Notes: generated by a model not told the origin, from the sequence alone. A DNA stretch of 64,000 nucleotides from Methylobacterium thuringiense (GCF_022179645.1 NZ_BPRA01000007.1:51412-115411); one strand, 5' to 3'. Positions 1-8,501 are shown, counted from the first letter of the stretch. Numbers and translations: made by a program.

Positions 1-281
1 CCCTCGATCAGGAATGTGTAGCGCGGGTAGCGCTGCAGCCAGGAGGCCTGCTTGTCGAGGGTGGCGGTGGCGGTGGGCGTCAGGTCCGTCGAGTCGGATT
101 CGAAGAAGACGCGATCGCCGACATTCACCACGAAGTCCTGGGCACTGCCGGGCGTGGCCGCGCCGGCGCCGAAGGCTGAGGCGTCCGCGAGGTCCTTATC
201 GTTGGAGCAGGCTGCGACGCTCAGCGCCGCGCAGAGCGCGACGGCAAGCGGCAAGGCACGGAAGCGTGCGGGTCTCGACAT
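1..281 (-). CDS. pal: Peptidoglycan-associated lipoprotein Pal, partial
   Basis: N-terminal 93 codons of an outer-membrane lipoprotein; the rest runs off the left edge. The start ATG is at 281-279. The product has a basic start, a hydrophobic core and a lipobox-like end (SVAACSN), so the mature protein should begin at the lipid-modified Cys. It then enters an OmpA-like domain: DRVFFESDSTDLTP and a following helix (TATLDKQASWLQRYP) match the start of Pal, which binds peptidoglycan and works with TolB at the cell envelope. TolB should lie further along the same strand outside the window. This frame was worked out by hand, because opposite-strand frames across it are longer. Confidence 0.85.
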   Translation of the reverse strand, partial: MSRPARFRALPLAVALCAALSVAACSNDKDLADASAFGAGAATPGSAQDFVVNVGDRVFFESDSTDLTPTATATLDKQASWLQRYPRYTFLIE

Positions 282-590
282 GGTCTCGTCTCCTCGCGCG
301 CTCGGAGCCAGTGCCGGCCGCGCCAAAAATGCTTCGTCCCGACCGTTTTAGGCCCATGCGGTTAAGCGAAGGTTCGATCAACCTTGACGAGAGCTTTCCG
401 TGTGCCGGTTCGGGGCCGAATGCGGTGTGCAGCCGCACCCGCCATCCCGATCCGAACACGTCGCCGGTCCATCTGAACCGCTTCGTGGTCTTCGCGCGAC
501 ATTGCGGCGGGCCGGCGGCGCACACGGTCTCCGAAGAGTGTCGGCGACCCGTGCCGCGGCCTGCTGTTGCGTCGCAACAACAGACGTCGA
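282..590. other. Intergenic, no gene seen
   Basis: About 310 bases between pal and the Hpt gene, both on the minus strand. Open frames here are low-complexity Arg-rich shadows. It probably holds the pal promoter; I could not identify a clear promoter by eye. Confidence 0.5.
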
Positions 591-956
591 TCAAGCGCTG
601 CCGGCGCGCAGTTTCGCGATCACCGGCCGTGCCCGCGCGGCTTCCGCCTGCGCGTCCTGCAGCGGCCCGGCGAGGTCGCCGCCGTCGAGGCAGGCGCGTT
701 CCAGCGCCATGCAGGCGCGCGACAGGCTCGCGAAGCCGAGGGTGCCGCTGACCGAGACGAGGGCGTGGGCGTTGGCGCCGAGGCCGACGGCGTCCTCCGT
801 CGTCCTCTCCAGGCGCAGCACGATCTCGTCATCGAGCCCACCGAGCAGGTACGCGAGCCGCTCCTGTCCGAACACGTCCGCGAGATCGGCCAGCGTCTCG
901 GGATCGCAGACCGTCGTATCCGCGCCGTCCGATTGCCGGCCCGCCTCGTTCATCAT
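591..956 (-). CDS. Histidine phosphotransfer (Hpt) domain protein
   Basis: A 121-residue all-helical protein made of one Hpt domain. The phospho-accepting His lies in ANAHALVSVSGTLGF, followed by the typical second helix SRACMALERACLDG. In classical Hpt proteins the His is followed by LKGSS; here that is LVSVS, so the Lys is missing but His and the LG turn remain. Such proteins relay phosphate between a hybrid kinase and a response regulator. A receiver-domain gene is transcribed divergently from the 73-bp gap, which holds a CtrA-type box, so the two may form a small phosphorelay. Start is the first of two consecutive ATGs, with a GGCGGAG upstream. Confidence 0.75.
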   Translation of the reverse strand: MMNEAGRQSDGADTTVCDPETLADLADVFGQERLAYLLGGLDDEIVLRLERTTEDAVGLGANAHALVSVSGTLGFASLSRACMALERACLDGGDLAGPLQDAQAEAARARPVIAKLRAGSA

Positions 957-997
957 CCGCTCCGCCTTCTTGGAATCGCTACGCTATTCGCCGGGCG

Positions 998-1013
998 TTA
1001 ATCGAACATTAAC
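998..1013. promoter_or_regulatory. CtrA-type box TTAA-N7-TTAAC
   Basis: TTAA at 998-1001, seven bases, then TTAAC at 1009-1013, exactly the full CtrA consensus of alphaproteobacteria. It lies in the divergent gap between the Hpt gene and the receiver gene, where it could control both. Confidence 0.6.
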
Positions 1014-1058
1014 CATTCCGAAGCCGTCATGCGACTTCCTGAAGCCGGGTCTGAATCG

Positions 1059-1457
1059 ATGGCTGCCGCGCCGAGCGTCCTCATCGTCGAGGACAATTAT
1101 CTCCTGCTCGATATGCTTACGAGCCTGTGCGAGCAGCAGGGAATCATCGTGCTCGCCGCGTCGAGCGGCGAAGCGGCGCTGACCATGCTGCGCCAGCGCG
1201 CCGACGAGATCGACTGGCTGTTCACCGACATCAGCCTGCCCGGCCTCATAGACGGCTGGGAGGTCGCGAGCGCCTATCGCGAGCGCCATCCGCGCCGACC
1301 AGTGATCTACGCCTCGACGGTCGCGCAGATCGAGCGGCGCACGGTTTCGGGCAGCATCTTCGTGCACAAGCCCTTCCAGGTCCGCGAGATCATCTCGCTC
1401 GCCCGCATGATGGCCAGCGCCGTTGGCCAGGACGATCTGCTACGCGCCGCCGGCTGA
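1059..1457 (+). CDS. Single-domain response regulator (CheY-like)
   Basis: A stand-alone receiver domain. Visible landmarks are the acidic pair in LIVEDNYLL, the phospho-acceptor Asp in LFTDISLPG, the Ser/Thr position in YASTV and the conserved Lys in VHKPF. It has no output domain. An in-frame ATG at 1029 would add ten residues, but that start sits only 15 bp from the CtrA-type box, so I prefer 1059. The 3' end overlaps the convergent WcbI-like gene by 18 bp. Phosphate may come from the neighbouring Hpt protein. Confidence 0.85.
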   Translation: MAAAPSVLIVEDNYLLLDMLTSLCEQQGIIVLAASSGEAALTMLRQRADEIDWLFTDISLPGLIDGWEVASAYRERHPRRPVIYASTVAQIERRTVSGSIFVHKPFQVREIISLARMMASAVGQDDLLRAAG

Positions 1458-2378
1458 GGCGAACAGCGCGCGGATTCCGGGGTCGGCGCGCCATGCCGCG
1501 ATGCGAGCGCAGACCAGCCGCTCCCGCGGCAGCCGCGCATAGACCGCGAAGCTCTCCGAGACGAAGCCCGGCAGGTCGAGCATTCTCGGCGGCCGGCCCC
1601 GGACAGGCCTCGCCCGGAACAGGGTCTGCGCCGGCACGCCGTAACGCTCCGCGATGGCCGGGTAGACCGGCCACATCGCCTCGTCGACCAACGTGTCGGG
1701 CAGGTAATCCTCGACCCTCAGATCGAGCGGCTTCAGGCCAGCCTCGGTGGCAAGGCGCCGCGCGATGTCGCCGAGCACCGGAAGCCTGGGGTGGTGGGCG
1801 TCGTGCATGAAGCAGCCGCGCCGCGACCAGCGGGCGAATTCCGGCTCCAGCCCGAACTGCATCTCGCGCGCCGCGGCGAGCAGGTGGGCAGCCCCCTCCT
1901 CCCAGGCCCGGCCGTAGCCGAGCCGCTCGAACACGGCGTCGGTGTAGAGCCCGAGCGTCGCCGTGACGCCGAGCCCTTCCAGGAAACCGCAGAGCGCAAT
2001 CGCCGAATGCGAGGGACCGAGAGGCCCATGCACCAGCGTCGACAGCCGGAGGCTCGCCACGTCTCCGACATAGACCAGGTCGGGGTGGAAGGCCGGGAAG
2101 ACGATCGTCGGAAAAAGCCGCAGATGCGGCACGCGCGTCTGCAAGGCGAGCACGTTGCCGCCGGGCAGGAAGCCGCCGGGGAAGAAGTGCGAGAAGACGT
2201 GGTCAGCACCGCGAAGATGGCGCACGAGGCCGTCGAGGTCGCGGAACTGCCGCGCCAGGCGGCCGATGGCATGCGTCTCGACCCGCGCGTCGGGCAGCAG
2301 CAGGCGCAGCACCTGCGCCGTGCCGACGGCCTGGCAATTGCCGATGACGGCGATCCGCGGCCCGCTGCGCTGCGGCAC
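1440..2378 (-). CDS. WcbI-like polysaccharide biosynthesis protein
   Basis: A 312-residue cytosolic protein. The N-terminal IAVIGNCQA is the hallmark of the WcbI family, named after a Burkholderia capsule protein thought to be an acetyltransferase-like enzyme. FSHFFPGG and MHDAHHPRLPVLGDIA fit further conserved blocks. It is divergent from a GSCFA-domain gene, another family tied to surface polysaccharide modification, and kpsE/kpsT capsule export genes lie about 9 kb away. I infer a role in capsule or O-antigen decoration; the substrate cannot be read from sequence. Confidence 0.75.
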   Translation of the reverse strand: MPQRSGPRIAVIGNCQAVGTAQVLRLLLPDARVETHAIGRLARQFRDLDGLVRHLRGADHVFSHFFPGGFLPGGNVLALQTRVPHLRLFPTIVFPAFHPDLVYVGDVASLRLSTLVHGPLGPSHSAIALCGFLEGLGVTATLGLYTDAVFERLGYGRAWEEGAAHLLAAAREMQFGLEPEFARWSRRGCFMHDAHHPRLPVLGDIARRLATEAGLKPLDLRVEDYLPDTLVDEAMWPVYPAIAERYGVPAQTLFRARPVRGRPPRMLDLPGFVSESFAVYARLPRERLVCARIAAWRADPGIRALFASAGGA

Positions 2379-2514
2379 ATGCGAGCGGGAGCGCCACGGT
2401 GTCGCCCAGGATGGGATCGAGAAGGTCAGGGCGGTCGACGCGCCGAGCTGGTCCGGGTCCGGGCTGCGGCGTGACTGGGCCTGCTGCCGTTGCGGATGAG
2501 GAGACGGGTCGATC

Positions 2515-3582
2515 GTGGCGACGAACCCCTACAGCGATCTACCGGCCGAGCGATTCTGGCGCAAGGCCGTGGTCAACCTGCCGCCCTTCGCGGTCGATCC
2601 GCGACCGAAGGCGGCGTTCTCGATCGGTCCGAACGATCGCGTCGCCACCGGCGGCTCCTGCTTCGCCCAGCGCGTCGCCGAGGCCCTGCGCGAGGCCGGC
2701 TTCAACTATTACGTCACCGAGACCGCGCCCGAGGGCACGCCCCGCGCCGAGGCCGAGGCCCGCCAGTTCGGCACCTTCTCGGCGCGGTACGGCAACCTCT
2801 ATTACACGCGCCAGTTCGTGCAGCTCTTCGACCGGGCGTATGGCCGGTTCGAGCCCGAGCTGAAATCCTGGCAGCGCGAGGACGGGCGCTTCGTCGACCC
2901 ATTCCGCCCGACCATCGAGCCGGCGGGTTTTTCCAGCGAAGCTGAGGTGATCGCCGCGCGCGAGACCCATTTCGCGCAGGTGCGCCACCTGTTCGAGACC
3001 CTCGACGTGTTCGTGCTGACGCTCGGCCTCACCGAGGGCTGGCGCTGGAAGGCCGACGGGGCGGCGCTGCCGCTGGCTCCTGGCGTCGCCGGGGGCAGCT
3101 TCGACCCCGAACTCTACATCTGCGTCAACGCCGGTGCGGCCGAGGTGCTCGGCGACCTGCGCGGCTTCCTCGAGCGGCTGCGCAGCGTCAATCCTGGCGC
3201 CAGGGTGATCTTCACGGTCTCGCCGGTGCCGATGATCGCCACCTACATGGACCGCCACGTGATGGAGTCGAACAGCTACTCGAAATCCGTGCTGCGGGTC
3301 GCGGCGGGCGAGGCCTGCGACGGCTCGGACCCGAACGCGGTCTACTTCCCGGCCTACGACGTCGTCACCAGCAACGTGAATGCCGGGCGCTACTACAACG
3401 ACGATCAGCGCACCATCAACGATGCCGGCGTGCGCCACGTGATGCGCTCGTTTCTCGCCACTTTCGCACCCGACCGCGCCGGAGCGCTGGCCCGTCCGGC
3501 GGCCTATGCGACAAAGGCCGAGTTCGTCGGGGTCTCGGGCGTGATCTGCGACGAGGAGGAGATCGAGCGCAGCGTGGCGTGA
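2515..3582 (+). CDS. GSCFA domain protein
   Basis: A 355-residue protein. The family-naming motif is present as TGGSCFAQR near residue 48, with further matches TLGLTEGW and FTVSPVPM, an SGNH/GDSL-hydrolase-like layout with the catalytic Ser expected in the GSCFA block. The family is usually linked to polysaccharide tailoring. The start is GTG, supported by GAGGAG about ten bases upstream. It pairs divergently with the WcbI-like gene across a 136-bp gap, which suggests joint work on a surface glycan. The reaction is not established. Confidence 0.8.
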   Translation: MATNPYSDLPAERFWRKAVVNLPPFAVDPRPKAAFSIGPNDRVATGGSCFAQRVAEALREAGFNYYVTETAPEGTPRAEAEARQFGTFSARYGNLYYTRQFVQLFDRAYGRFEPELKSWQREDGRFVDPFRPTIEPAGFSSEAEVIAARETHFAQVRHLFETLDVFVLTLGLTEGWRWKADGAALPLAPGVAGGSFDPELYICVNAGAAEVLGDLRGFLERLRSVNPGARVIFTVSPVPMIATYMDRHVMESNSYSKSVLRVAAGEACDGSDPNAVYFPAYDVVTSNVNAGRYYNDDQRTINDAGVRHVMRSFLATFAPDRAGALARPAAYATKAEFVGVSGVICDEEEIERSVA

Positions 3583-3610
3583 GCGTCCATGCCTGCGGTC
3601 CGATCGAACC

Positions 3611-4255
3611 TCAGGAGAGCTGCCTCAACTGCTCATACACATCGAATAAGTCCTTCAGCTCGGCGTCCGAAGGACGTTCATCGCTGCCCGATGCGGTGGC
3701 GAAGCGGTCCCTTCCGGCGATCGCTTCGAGGCAGCGATCGAGCAACGCGGACGGTAGGACGCCTCGGAATCCGAGGTCGAGAAACACGCTCTTGTCCGTC
3801 TTGTCCTTGACCTTGATCCTGTGGCTCGCGGCAATCTCGCGAGCGGCTTCGACGAGTGCCTGGGCGAGATACACGTAGGCGAGGTCGGTCAGCCCGGCCT
3901 GCGTCGCAGCGTTGACTTTCGCGAGCAGCCGCTCGTGTTCCGCCGCTATGTCGCCGACGGGCGTGCCGTCCCGATCGTCGACGACGACAAGTTCGAATCT
4001 CCAGCCGGATCGACCCGATACGCGTGCCGCCAATCCGACGAGATCGTTTGAGCCTTCGAGGGCGGCGCGCTGCTTCACCTCGATCACGACGTTGTCGAAT
4101 GGGCTGCGCGCGATGATGTCGGGCGTCAGATCGTGCATGAAATCCGGCAACAGACCGGCATCCGGCCGCTCTTGGACCTCGTAACCGAGGATCTCGTATT
4201 TGCGTGCGATGCGCTTCTGCTCGCGCGTCTGGACGGCCCGGTCGACAGTCAACAT
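3611..4255 (-). CDS. PD-(D/E)XK nuclease-fold protein
   Basis: A 214-residue protein. The N-terminal third carries a restriction-endonuclease-like core: PD at residues 45-46 (LTPDIIA), then E59-V-K61 in VVIEVKQR, the spacing of a PD-(D/E)XK active site. An earlier basic stretch (REQKRIARKYEILGYEVQERP) resembles archaeal Holliday-junction-resolvase-like (AHJR) nucleases found in conflict systems. The C-terminal half is helical and I do not recognise it. Its ATG overlaps the TGA of the upstream RusA-like gene by one base, so the two are very probably translationally coupled. It could be a DNA or RNA nuclease in defence or repair. Confidence 0.6.
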   Translation of the reverse strand: MLTVDRAVQTREQKRIARKYEILGYEVQERPDAGLLPDFMHDLTPDIIARSPFDNVVIEVKQRAALEGSNDLVGLAARVSGRSGWRFELVVVDDRDGTPVGDIAAEHERLLAKVNAATQAGLTDLAYVYLAQALVEAAREIAASHRIKVKDKTDKSVFLDLGFRGVLPSALLDRCLEAIAGRDRFATASGSDERPSDAELKDLFDVYEQLRQLS

Positions 4256-4701
4256 CAGCCGAGATCCTCGCGATGAGGGCTACGCCAAAGTCGAACGTGC
4301 AGGAACTCGCGGCCGCTCGAAAATGCCAGGGCGAGAGGGATCGACATGTAGCGCACGGTAAAGCGCCCGCCGATGTCGCGCCAGTTGGACGTCACGTCCT
4401 TCACCTGTCGATCGTTCTCGATCACCACACCCTGAAGCGCGTCCTGAATGGGTTTCAGCAGGTTGTCGCGGTCGGCGATGCGGCGTTCGGAATAATGCGT
4501 CACACGCAGATCCACATCGCCACGAAACAGCTGGCGTTCGGCGGACCATGCCTCGGCCGCGGCTGAGGCGACGCTCGCCTTCCATGCGGCGAGGAGGCCG
4601 CGATTGATCGCCTGCGCGGAGACCGGTCGCCCGACGACGCAGAACTCGAATTCCGGCGGCCGCTCGTCATCGGTTCTGTTCCGGTTCGGTCGGGCTGGCA
4701 T
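4255..4701 (-). CDS. RusA-like Holliday junction endonuclease
   Basis: A 148-residue protein. D77, D79, K83 and D97 in IADRDNLLKP and ENDRQV line up with the D70, D72, K76 and D91 active-site residues of E. coli RusA; PVSAQAINR near the N-terminus matches the family's opening strand. RusA resolves Holliday junctions and is usually phage-derived, yet no other phage gene is near. It is the first gene of a two-gene unit with a PD-(D/E)XK protein, between GSCFA and hemC. The usual housekeeping role for RusA is absent, so a mobile or defence role is plausible. Start ATG at 4701. Confidence 0.7.
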   Translation of the reverse strand: MPARPNRNRTDDERPPEFEFCVVGRPVSAQAINRGLLAAWKASVASAAAEAWSAERQLFRGDVDLRVTHYSERRIADRDNLLKPIQDALQGVVIENDRQVKDVTSNWRDIGGRFTVRYMSIPLALAFSSGREFLHVRLWRSPHREDLG

Positions 4702-4752
4702 TCCGTAAAGGCCCCCCGTTCCGTAACGGATCCGACGCCGAAGCCCGCGCCT

Positions 4753-5682
4753 CTACTGCAGGTGCTTGAAATACGTGTCGCCGGCCGCGCGCTTCAGTTC
4801 GGCTCCGGCGTCCTGGCCGATCGCCGCTGCGTCGCTCGCGGAACCTTCGCGGGTCACTGCCCAATGCTGGCTGCCGTCGGGCAGGAAGAGCAGGCCGTCG
4901 AGGGTGAGGCGGTCGCCGTCGATCCGCGCCAGCGCCGCGATGGGCGTGCGGCAGGAGCCGTCGAGTTCGGCGAGCAGGCCGCGCTCGGCGTCGAGGGCCG
5001 TGGTGGTCGTGGCGCAGGCGATGGGGGCGAGCAGCGTGCGGACTGCGTCGTCTCCGGCCCGCGTCTCGATGCCGAGCGCCCCCTGCGCCACCGCCGGCAG
5101 CATCTCGTCGACCGAGAGCACGCTGCGGGCGACGTCCTCCATGCCGAGGCGCTGGAGCCCGGCGAGCGCCAGCAGCGTCGCGTCGCACTCGCCCGCTTCG
5201 AGCTTGCGCATCCGGGTGTTGGCGTTGCCGCGCAGGGGCACGATCTTGAGGTCCGGGCGGCGCATCAGCACCTGCGCAGCGCGGCGCAGCGACGAAGTGC
5301 CGATCCGCAAACCGGCCTTCAGGTCCGCGAAGCCGTCGGCGCCGTTGGCCGCGAGGAAGGCGTCGCGCGGGTCGTCGCGTTCCAGGATGCAGGCGATGAC
5401 GAGGCCGTCCGGCAGCCAGGTCTCGACGTCCTTCATCGAGTGGACGGCGACATCCACCTCGTCGGCGAACAGCGCCTGCTCCAGTTCCTTCGTGAACAGG
5501 CCCTTGCCGCCGATCTCGGAGAGCGGCCGGTCGAGGATCCGGTCCGCCACCGTCGAAACGACGACGATCTCGGTCTCCAGCCCTGGATTGGCCGCGACGA
5601 TCTTGTCGCGGACCATGCCGGTCTGGGCGAGCGCCATCGGGCTGCCGCGGGTGCCGATTCGGAGGGGTCGTGACAGGCTCAT
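4753..5682 (-). CDS. hemC: Hydroxymethylbilane synthase (porphobilinogen deaminase)
   Basis: A 309-residue cytosolic enzyme that joins four porphobilinogen units into hydroxymethylbilane in haem, cobalamin and chlorophyll synthesis. It opens LRIGTRGSPMALAQ, has the substrate-binding loop VHSMKDVE, and the cofactor-binding Cys in GSCRTPIAAL near residue 240. Length fits the family. It stands alone, flanked by the nuclease pair and a toxin-antitoxin pair, both likely acquired. Confidence 0.97.
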   Translation of the reverse strand: MSLSRPLRIGTRGSPMALAQTGMVRDKIVAANPGLETEIVVVSTVADRILDRPLSEIGGKGLFTKELEQALFADEVDVAVHSMKDVETWLPDGLVIACILERDDPRDAFLAANGADGFADLKAGLRIGTSSLRRAAQVLMRRPDLKIVPLRGNANTRMRKLEAGECDATLLALAGLQRLGMEDVARSVLSVDEMLPAVAQGALGIETRAGDDAVRTLLAPIACATTTTALDAERGLLAELDGSCRTPIAALARIDGDRLTLDGLLFLPDGSQHWAVTREGSASDAAAIGQDAGAELKRAAGDTYFKHLQ

Positions 5683-5775
5683 GCCAAGCGTCGTAGCCGA
5701 CGCAGGCTCGGGCTGTCACCAGCCGACGTGCCCGGGATGGGCCTCACCCACGGGATCGTCACCGGATTGGTGCAT

Positions 5776-6165
5776 TCAGGCCGCGTCGCGCGACACCCGA
5801 TAGGGCCGCGCCAGCGCCGCGATCGGCAGGTGCCAAGCCTCGCTGATACGCCGGATCTGCTCCAGCGACAGGGCGCGCCTGCGGCTCAGGATCTCGGAGG
5901 CACGTGAGCGCGATCCGAGCAGGTCCGCGAGGTCTGACTGCGAGCGGCCCATCTCGGCGATGGCGAAGGTGAGAACCGCGACGGGGTCCGCGTCGGGCAC
6001 GGGATGGTGCGTGGCCTCGTAGGCCTCGATCAGCGTCGCGAGCACGTCGAAGCGGTCGGCTTCCGGCGAGCCCGGAAGGGGCGCGGCCTCGAAGTACGGC
6101 GCGATCTCCTCGATCGCCCAGGTCAAGTCTTCGTCGTAGCGGATGGGGCGGATATCCATCGTCAT
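5776..6165 (-). CDS. higA: HigA-type antitoxin, HTH repressor
   Basis: A 129-residue protein. An N-terminal region typical of HigA antitoxins is followed by a Cro/CI-type helix-turn-helix near residues 70-120 (MGRSQSDLADLLGSRSRASEILSRRR). It should bind and neutralise the HigB toxin and repress the operon. Its ATG overlaps the toxin's stop codon (ATGA), so the toxin is made first, the usual order for higBA. Confidence 0.88.
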   Translation of the reverse strand: MTMDIRPIRYDEDLTWAIEEIAPYFEAAPLPGSPEADRFDVLATLIEAYEATHHPVPDADPVAVLTFAIAEMGRSQSDLADLLGSRSRASEILSRRRALSLEQIRRISEAWHLPIAALARPYRVSRDAA

Positions 6166-6458
6166 ACGGTCTCCGGATCGATGCGGTCGTATTCGGCGTG
6201 GGTTCCGACGAACTCGATGAGGATGCGCCCAGAAGCATAGGCGACGTGGACGATCAGCCGGTATTCGTTCCTACGAATGTCGAAGATGATTCGATTGTAG
6301 CCGACAAAATCGACGCCTTTCCCGAACGCCGCTTTCACATCGGCCGGCGTCGTCCACGCAGCCTTGCTCACGACGGTGTACCATTCGCGAAGCGGCTGCT
6401 CGGCCCGTGGGTTGTCGTGCCAGAATGCCTGGAGCGTCCGCTTCGCGATGATCTGCAT
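6162..6458 (-). CDS. higB: HigB-type mRNA interferase toxin
   Basis: A 98-residue RelE/HigB-fold toxin. Conserved blocks are MQIIAKRTLQAFW, a central GYNRIIFDIRRNEYRLIVHV and the terminal FVGTHAEYDRID. The family cuts mRNA on the ribosome. I chose the ATG at 6458 because known HigB proteins start at this MQII-type residue; an upstream ATG at 6482 would add eight residues. Paired by four-base overlap with higA. Confidence 0.88.
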   Translation of the reverse strand: MQIIAKRTLQAFWHDNPRAEQPLREWYTVVSKAAWTTPADVKAAFGKGVDFVGYNRIIFDIRRNEYRLIVHVAYASGRILIEFVGTHAEYDRIDPETV

Positions 6459-6521
6459 GCCGGCACGCAAGCTCGTTCCCAATTCGGGAACAAGTGGCCG
6501 GCGATCGTGCGATGAGACGGC

Positions 6522-6821
6522 TCAGAAAGCCGCGAGCGTCAGTTCGGTATGCTCCACCTGCGGCGGGCTCTCGAAATATCGGGAGACCAGGGCGCGGTAA
6601 TCCTGCCAGGGCTGCGACCCGGTGAAGTCCTTGGTGTGGGCTTCCAGCGTCTCCCACTTGATCAGCAGCCGGTAGCGCTGGGGCTTCTCGATCGAGCGGC
6701 GGACGGCGAAGCTGCGGCAGCCCGCCGCCGCCTTGAAGAGCGCCGAGGCCTTCGCGATGCCGGCCTCGAAATCGGCCTCGGAGCCCGGCTTCACGTCGAT
6801 CTGTGCGATTTCGAGGATCAT
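6522..6821 (-). CDS. ABM-domain (antibiotic biosynthesis monooxygenase-like) protein
   Basis: A 99-residue ferredoxin-like dimeric alpha-beta-barrel protein. ILEIAQIDVKPGSEADFE opens the fold, and RYRLLIKWETLEAHTKDF with WQDYRALVSRYFESPP matches the small ABM family seen in quinol monooxygenases and haem-handling proteins. No cofactor residue can be assigned. It follows the decarboxylase gene by 98 bp on the same strand. Confidence 0.8.
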   Translation of the reverse strand: MILEIAQIDVKPGSEADFEAGIAKASALFKAAAGCRSFAVRRSIEKPQRYRLLIKWETLEAHTKDFTGSQPWQDYRALVSRYFESPPQVEHTELTLAAF

Positions 6822-6919
6822 TCTGGGTGTCGCTGTCTGTTGGCCGGCTGGACCGCGATCATAACGCCTCGCCGTCGCGATCACAGTCCGTCTTCCCGGC
6901 CCGATCGCACACTTCCACG

Positions 6920-8245
6920 TCAGCCGCCGATGTCCGGCACCCCGAGCGGCGCTTCGAAACGGCCACGTGGGCGGATCTCGGTGACGCTCCCTCCATCCAC
7001 CAGCACCTCCGCGGGCGTCGGATGGCTCAGAAACCCGACGGGGCTCGCCGTCAGGCCGTAGGCGCCCGACTGCAGGATCGCGATCAGTTCGCCTGCCTGG
7101 CAGTCGGGGAGTGCTGCCTGCCGGGCGAGGGTATCGAGCGGCGTGCAGAGGGGGCCGACCACGGTGCAGGGTGCGGTCTCGCGGCCTCCCGGTCTGGCCG
7201 CGACGATCGGATAGTCGCGCTTGATCACCTGTCCGAGATTGCCCGAGGCGGCGAGGTGGTGGTGCATGCCGCCGTCGAGCACGAGGAAGCGCGTGCCCCG
7301 CGACCGTTTGGACGCGAGCACCTGGGCCGCATAGAGGCCGGCCGGGCCGACGAGGAAGCGGCCGGGCTCGATCACCACCTGGGCCTCGCGGATCAGCGGC
7401 TCCGCGCGCACGAAGGTCATCAGCTCTGCGACGCGCTGCTTCAGCCGGGCGAGATCGAGGGCGGTCTCGCCCGAGAAGTACGGGATGCCGAGGCCGCCGC
7501 CGAGATCGATCGTCTCCAGCGGCCGGCCGAGATGCCGGGCGGCGCGCAAGGCGAGCCGCAGGCCGTGCAGCCACTGCCCGGCGAGCACGTCCGCATCAAG
7601 GATCTGGGTGCCCGCGAAGAGGTGGATGCCGGTGAGGCGCAGGGCCGGCTGAGCGGCGACCGCGTCGATGACGGCCTCGGTCTCCTCCTCGTCGAAGCCG
7701 AAGGGCGAGGGCTTTCCGCCCATGCGCATCGCCCCGCCCTGCGCGGCGGCGGACGGGTTGATGCGCAGCGCCACCGGCACCGTTCTGCCGAGAGCCGCGC
7801 CGATCGCGGCGACGCGGGCGATCTCTTCGACGCATTCGAGGTGGATCTCGCCGATGCCGTGCTCGATGACGTGGGCGAGTTCGTCCGGGCGCTTGCCGGG
7901 GCCGGCAAAGAGGATGCGCTCCGGCGCAGCGCCGGCGGCCCGCGCCGCGAGGTATTCGGCGGCCGAGGCAATCTCGATCCCTGCCCCCTCCCCCACGAAG
8001 ACGCGGGCGACGGCCGGGTTCGGGTTGGCCTTGATCGAGTAGTAGATGCCGGCGAAGCCCGCGACGGCCTCGGCCAGCGCCCGGTAGGACGCGCGCATGC
8101 GCGCCGCGTCGTAGACGTAGAGTGGCGTGCCGTGGCGCTCCGTCAGCGCCGACAGCGGCACGCCGCCCACCGCGAGTTCGCCGTCCCGGGCGCCGAACGC
8201 GGCGGCGAGAGTTTCGGCCGGTGTGCTGCCCTCGGGCTGCGGCAT
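6920..8245 (-). CDS. PLP-dependent decarboxylase, exosortase-A-associated type
   Basis: A 441-residue group IV decarboxylase of the LysA/ornithine decarboxylase class. The N-terminal barrel holds the PLP Lys in YYSIKANPNP; the glycine loop is DLGGGLGIPYF; the C-terminal part shows EPGRFLVGPAG, DGGMHHHLA, GPLCTPLD and QSGAYGLTASP. GMHHHLA and CTPLDTL recall the subfamily found beside exosortase A and polysaccharide genes, rather than true diaminopimelate decarboxylase. No exosortase is present here, but polysaccharide genes are. The amino-acid substrate is unknown. Confidence 0.8.
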   Translation of the reverse strand: MPQPEGSTPAETLAAAFGARDGELAVGGVPLSALTERHGTPLYVYDAARMRASYRALAEAVAGFAGIYYSIKANPNPAVARVFVGEGAGIEIASAAEYLAARAAGAAPERILFAGPGKRPDELAHVIEHGIGEIHLECVEEIARVAAIGAALGRTVPVALRINPSAAAQGGAMRMGGKPSPFGFDEEETEAVIDAVAAQPALRLTGIHLFAGTQILDADVLAGQWLHGLRLALRAARHLGRPLETIDLGGGLGIPYFSGETALDLARLKQRVAELMTFVRAEPLIREAQVVIEPGRFLVGPAGLYAAQVLASKRSRGTRFLVLDGGMHHHLAASGNLGQVIKRDYPIVAARPGGRETAPCTVVGPLCTPLDTLARQAALPDCQAGELIAILQSGAYGLTASPVGFLSHPTPAEVLVDGGSVTEIRPRGRFEAPLGVPDIGG

Positions 8246-8402
8246 TCACGATCCTGTCAGGCGGCGCGGATTAGGCGGAGCGGGTCGAGCGCCCGGATAG
8301 CAGACGCGGCCGCCCGGCTCCACGGACGCATCGCCGAAGCGAGACCGTTCGCGCAACCAACCTTGAGTTTACGCGTTCATCGTCAAGCTTAGCTTGGCTT
8401 TA

Positions 8403-8501
8403 ATGCCACCGGATATGGTCATGACCCTCCTCGCGCTCCTCGTTTTCGGCAATCTCGTCCTGGCCGGCACCTTCTCCTGCGCCGCCATGCTGGCGGAGTG
8501 A
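8403..8501 (+). CDS. Possible small membrane peptide, 32 aa
   Basis: An open frame in the 270-bp gap between the decarboxylase and flhA. It encodes a single hydrophobic segment (VMTLLALLVFGNLVLAG) ending in MLAE. There is no clear ribosome-binding site, so this is a candidate only. It runs toward the 3' end of flhA. Confidence 0.25.
   Translation: MPPDMVMTLLALLVFGNLVLAGTFSCAAMLAE

Noticed and set aside
2539-3438. Long minus-strand open frame opposite the GSCFA gene
   Set aside because: Arg/Gly/His-rich composition typical of antisense frames in high-GC DNA; the plus frame has family motifs.
6803-8392. 529-codon plus-strand frame opposite the decarboxylase
   Set aside because: Antisense shadow; the minus strand encodes a complete PLP decarboxylase.
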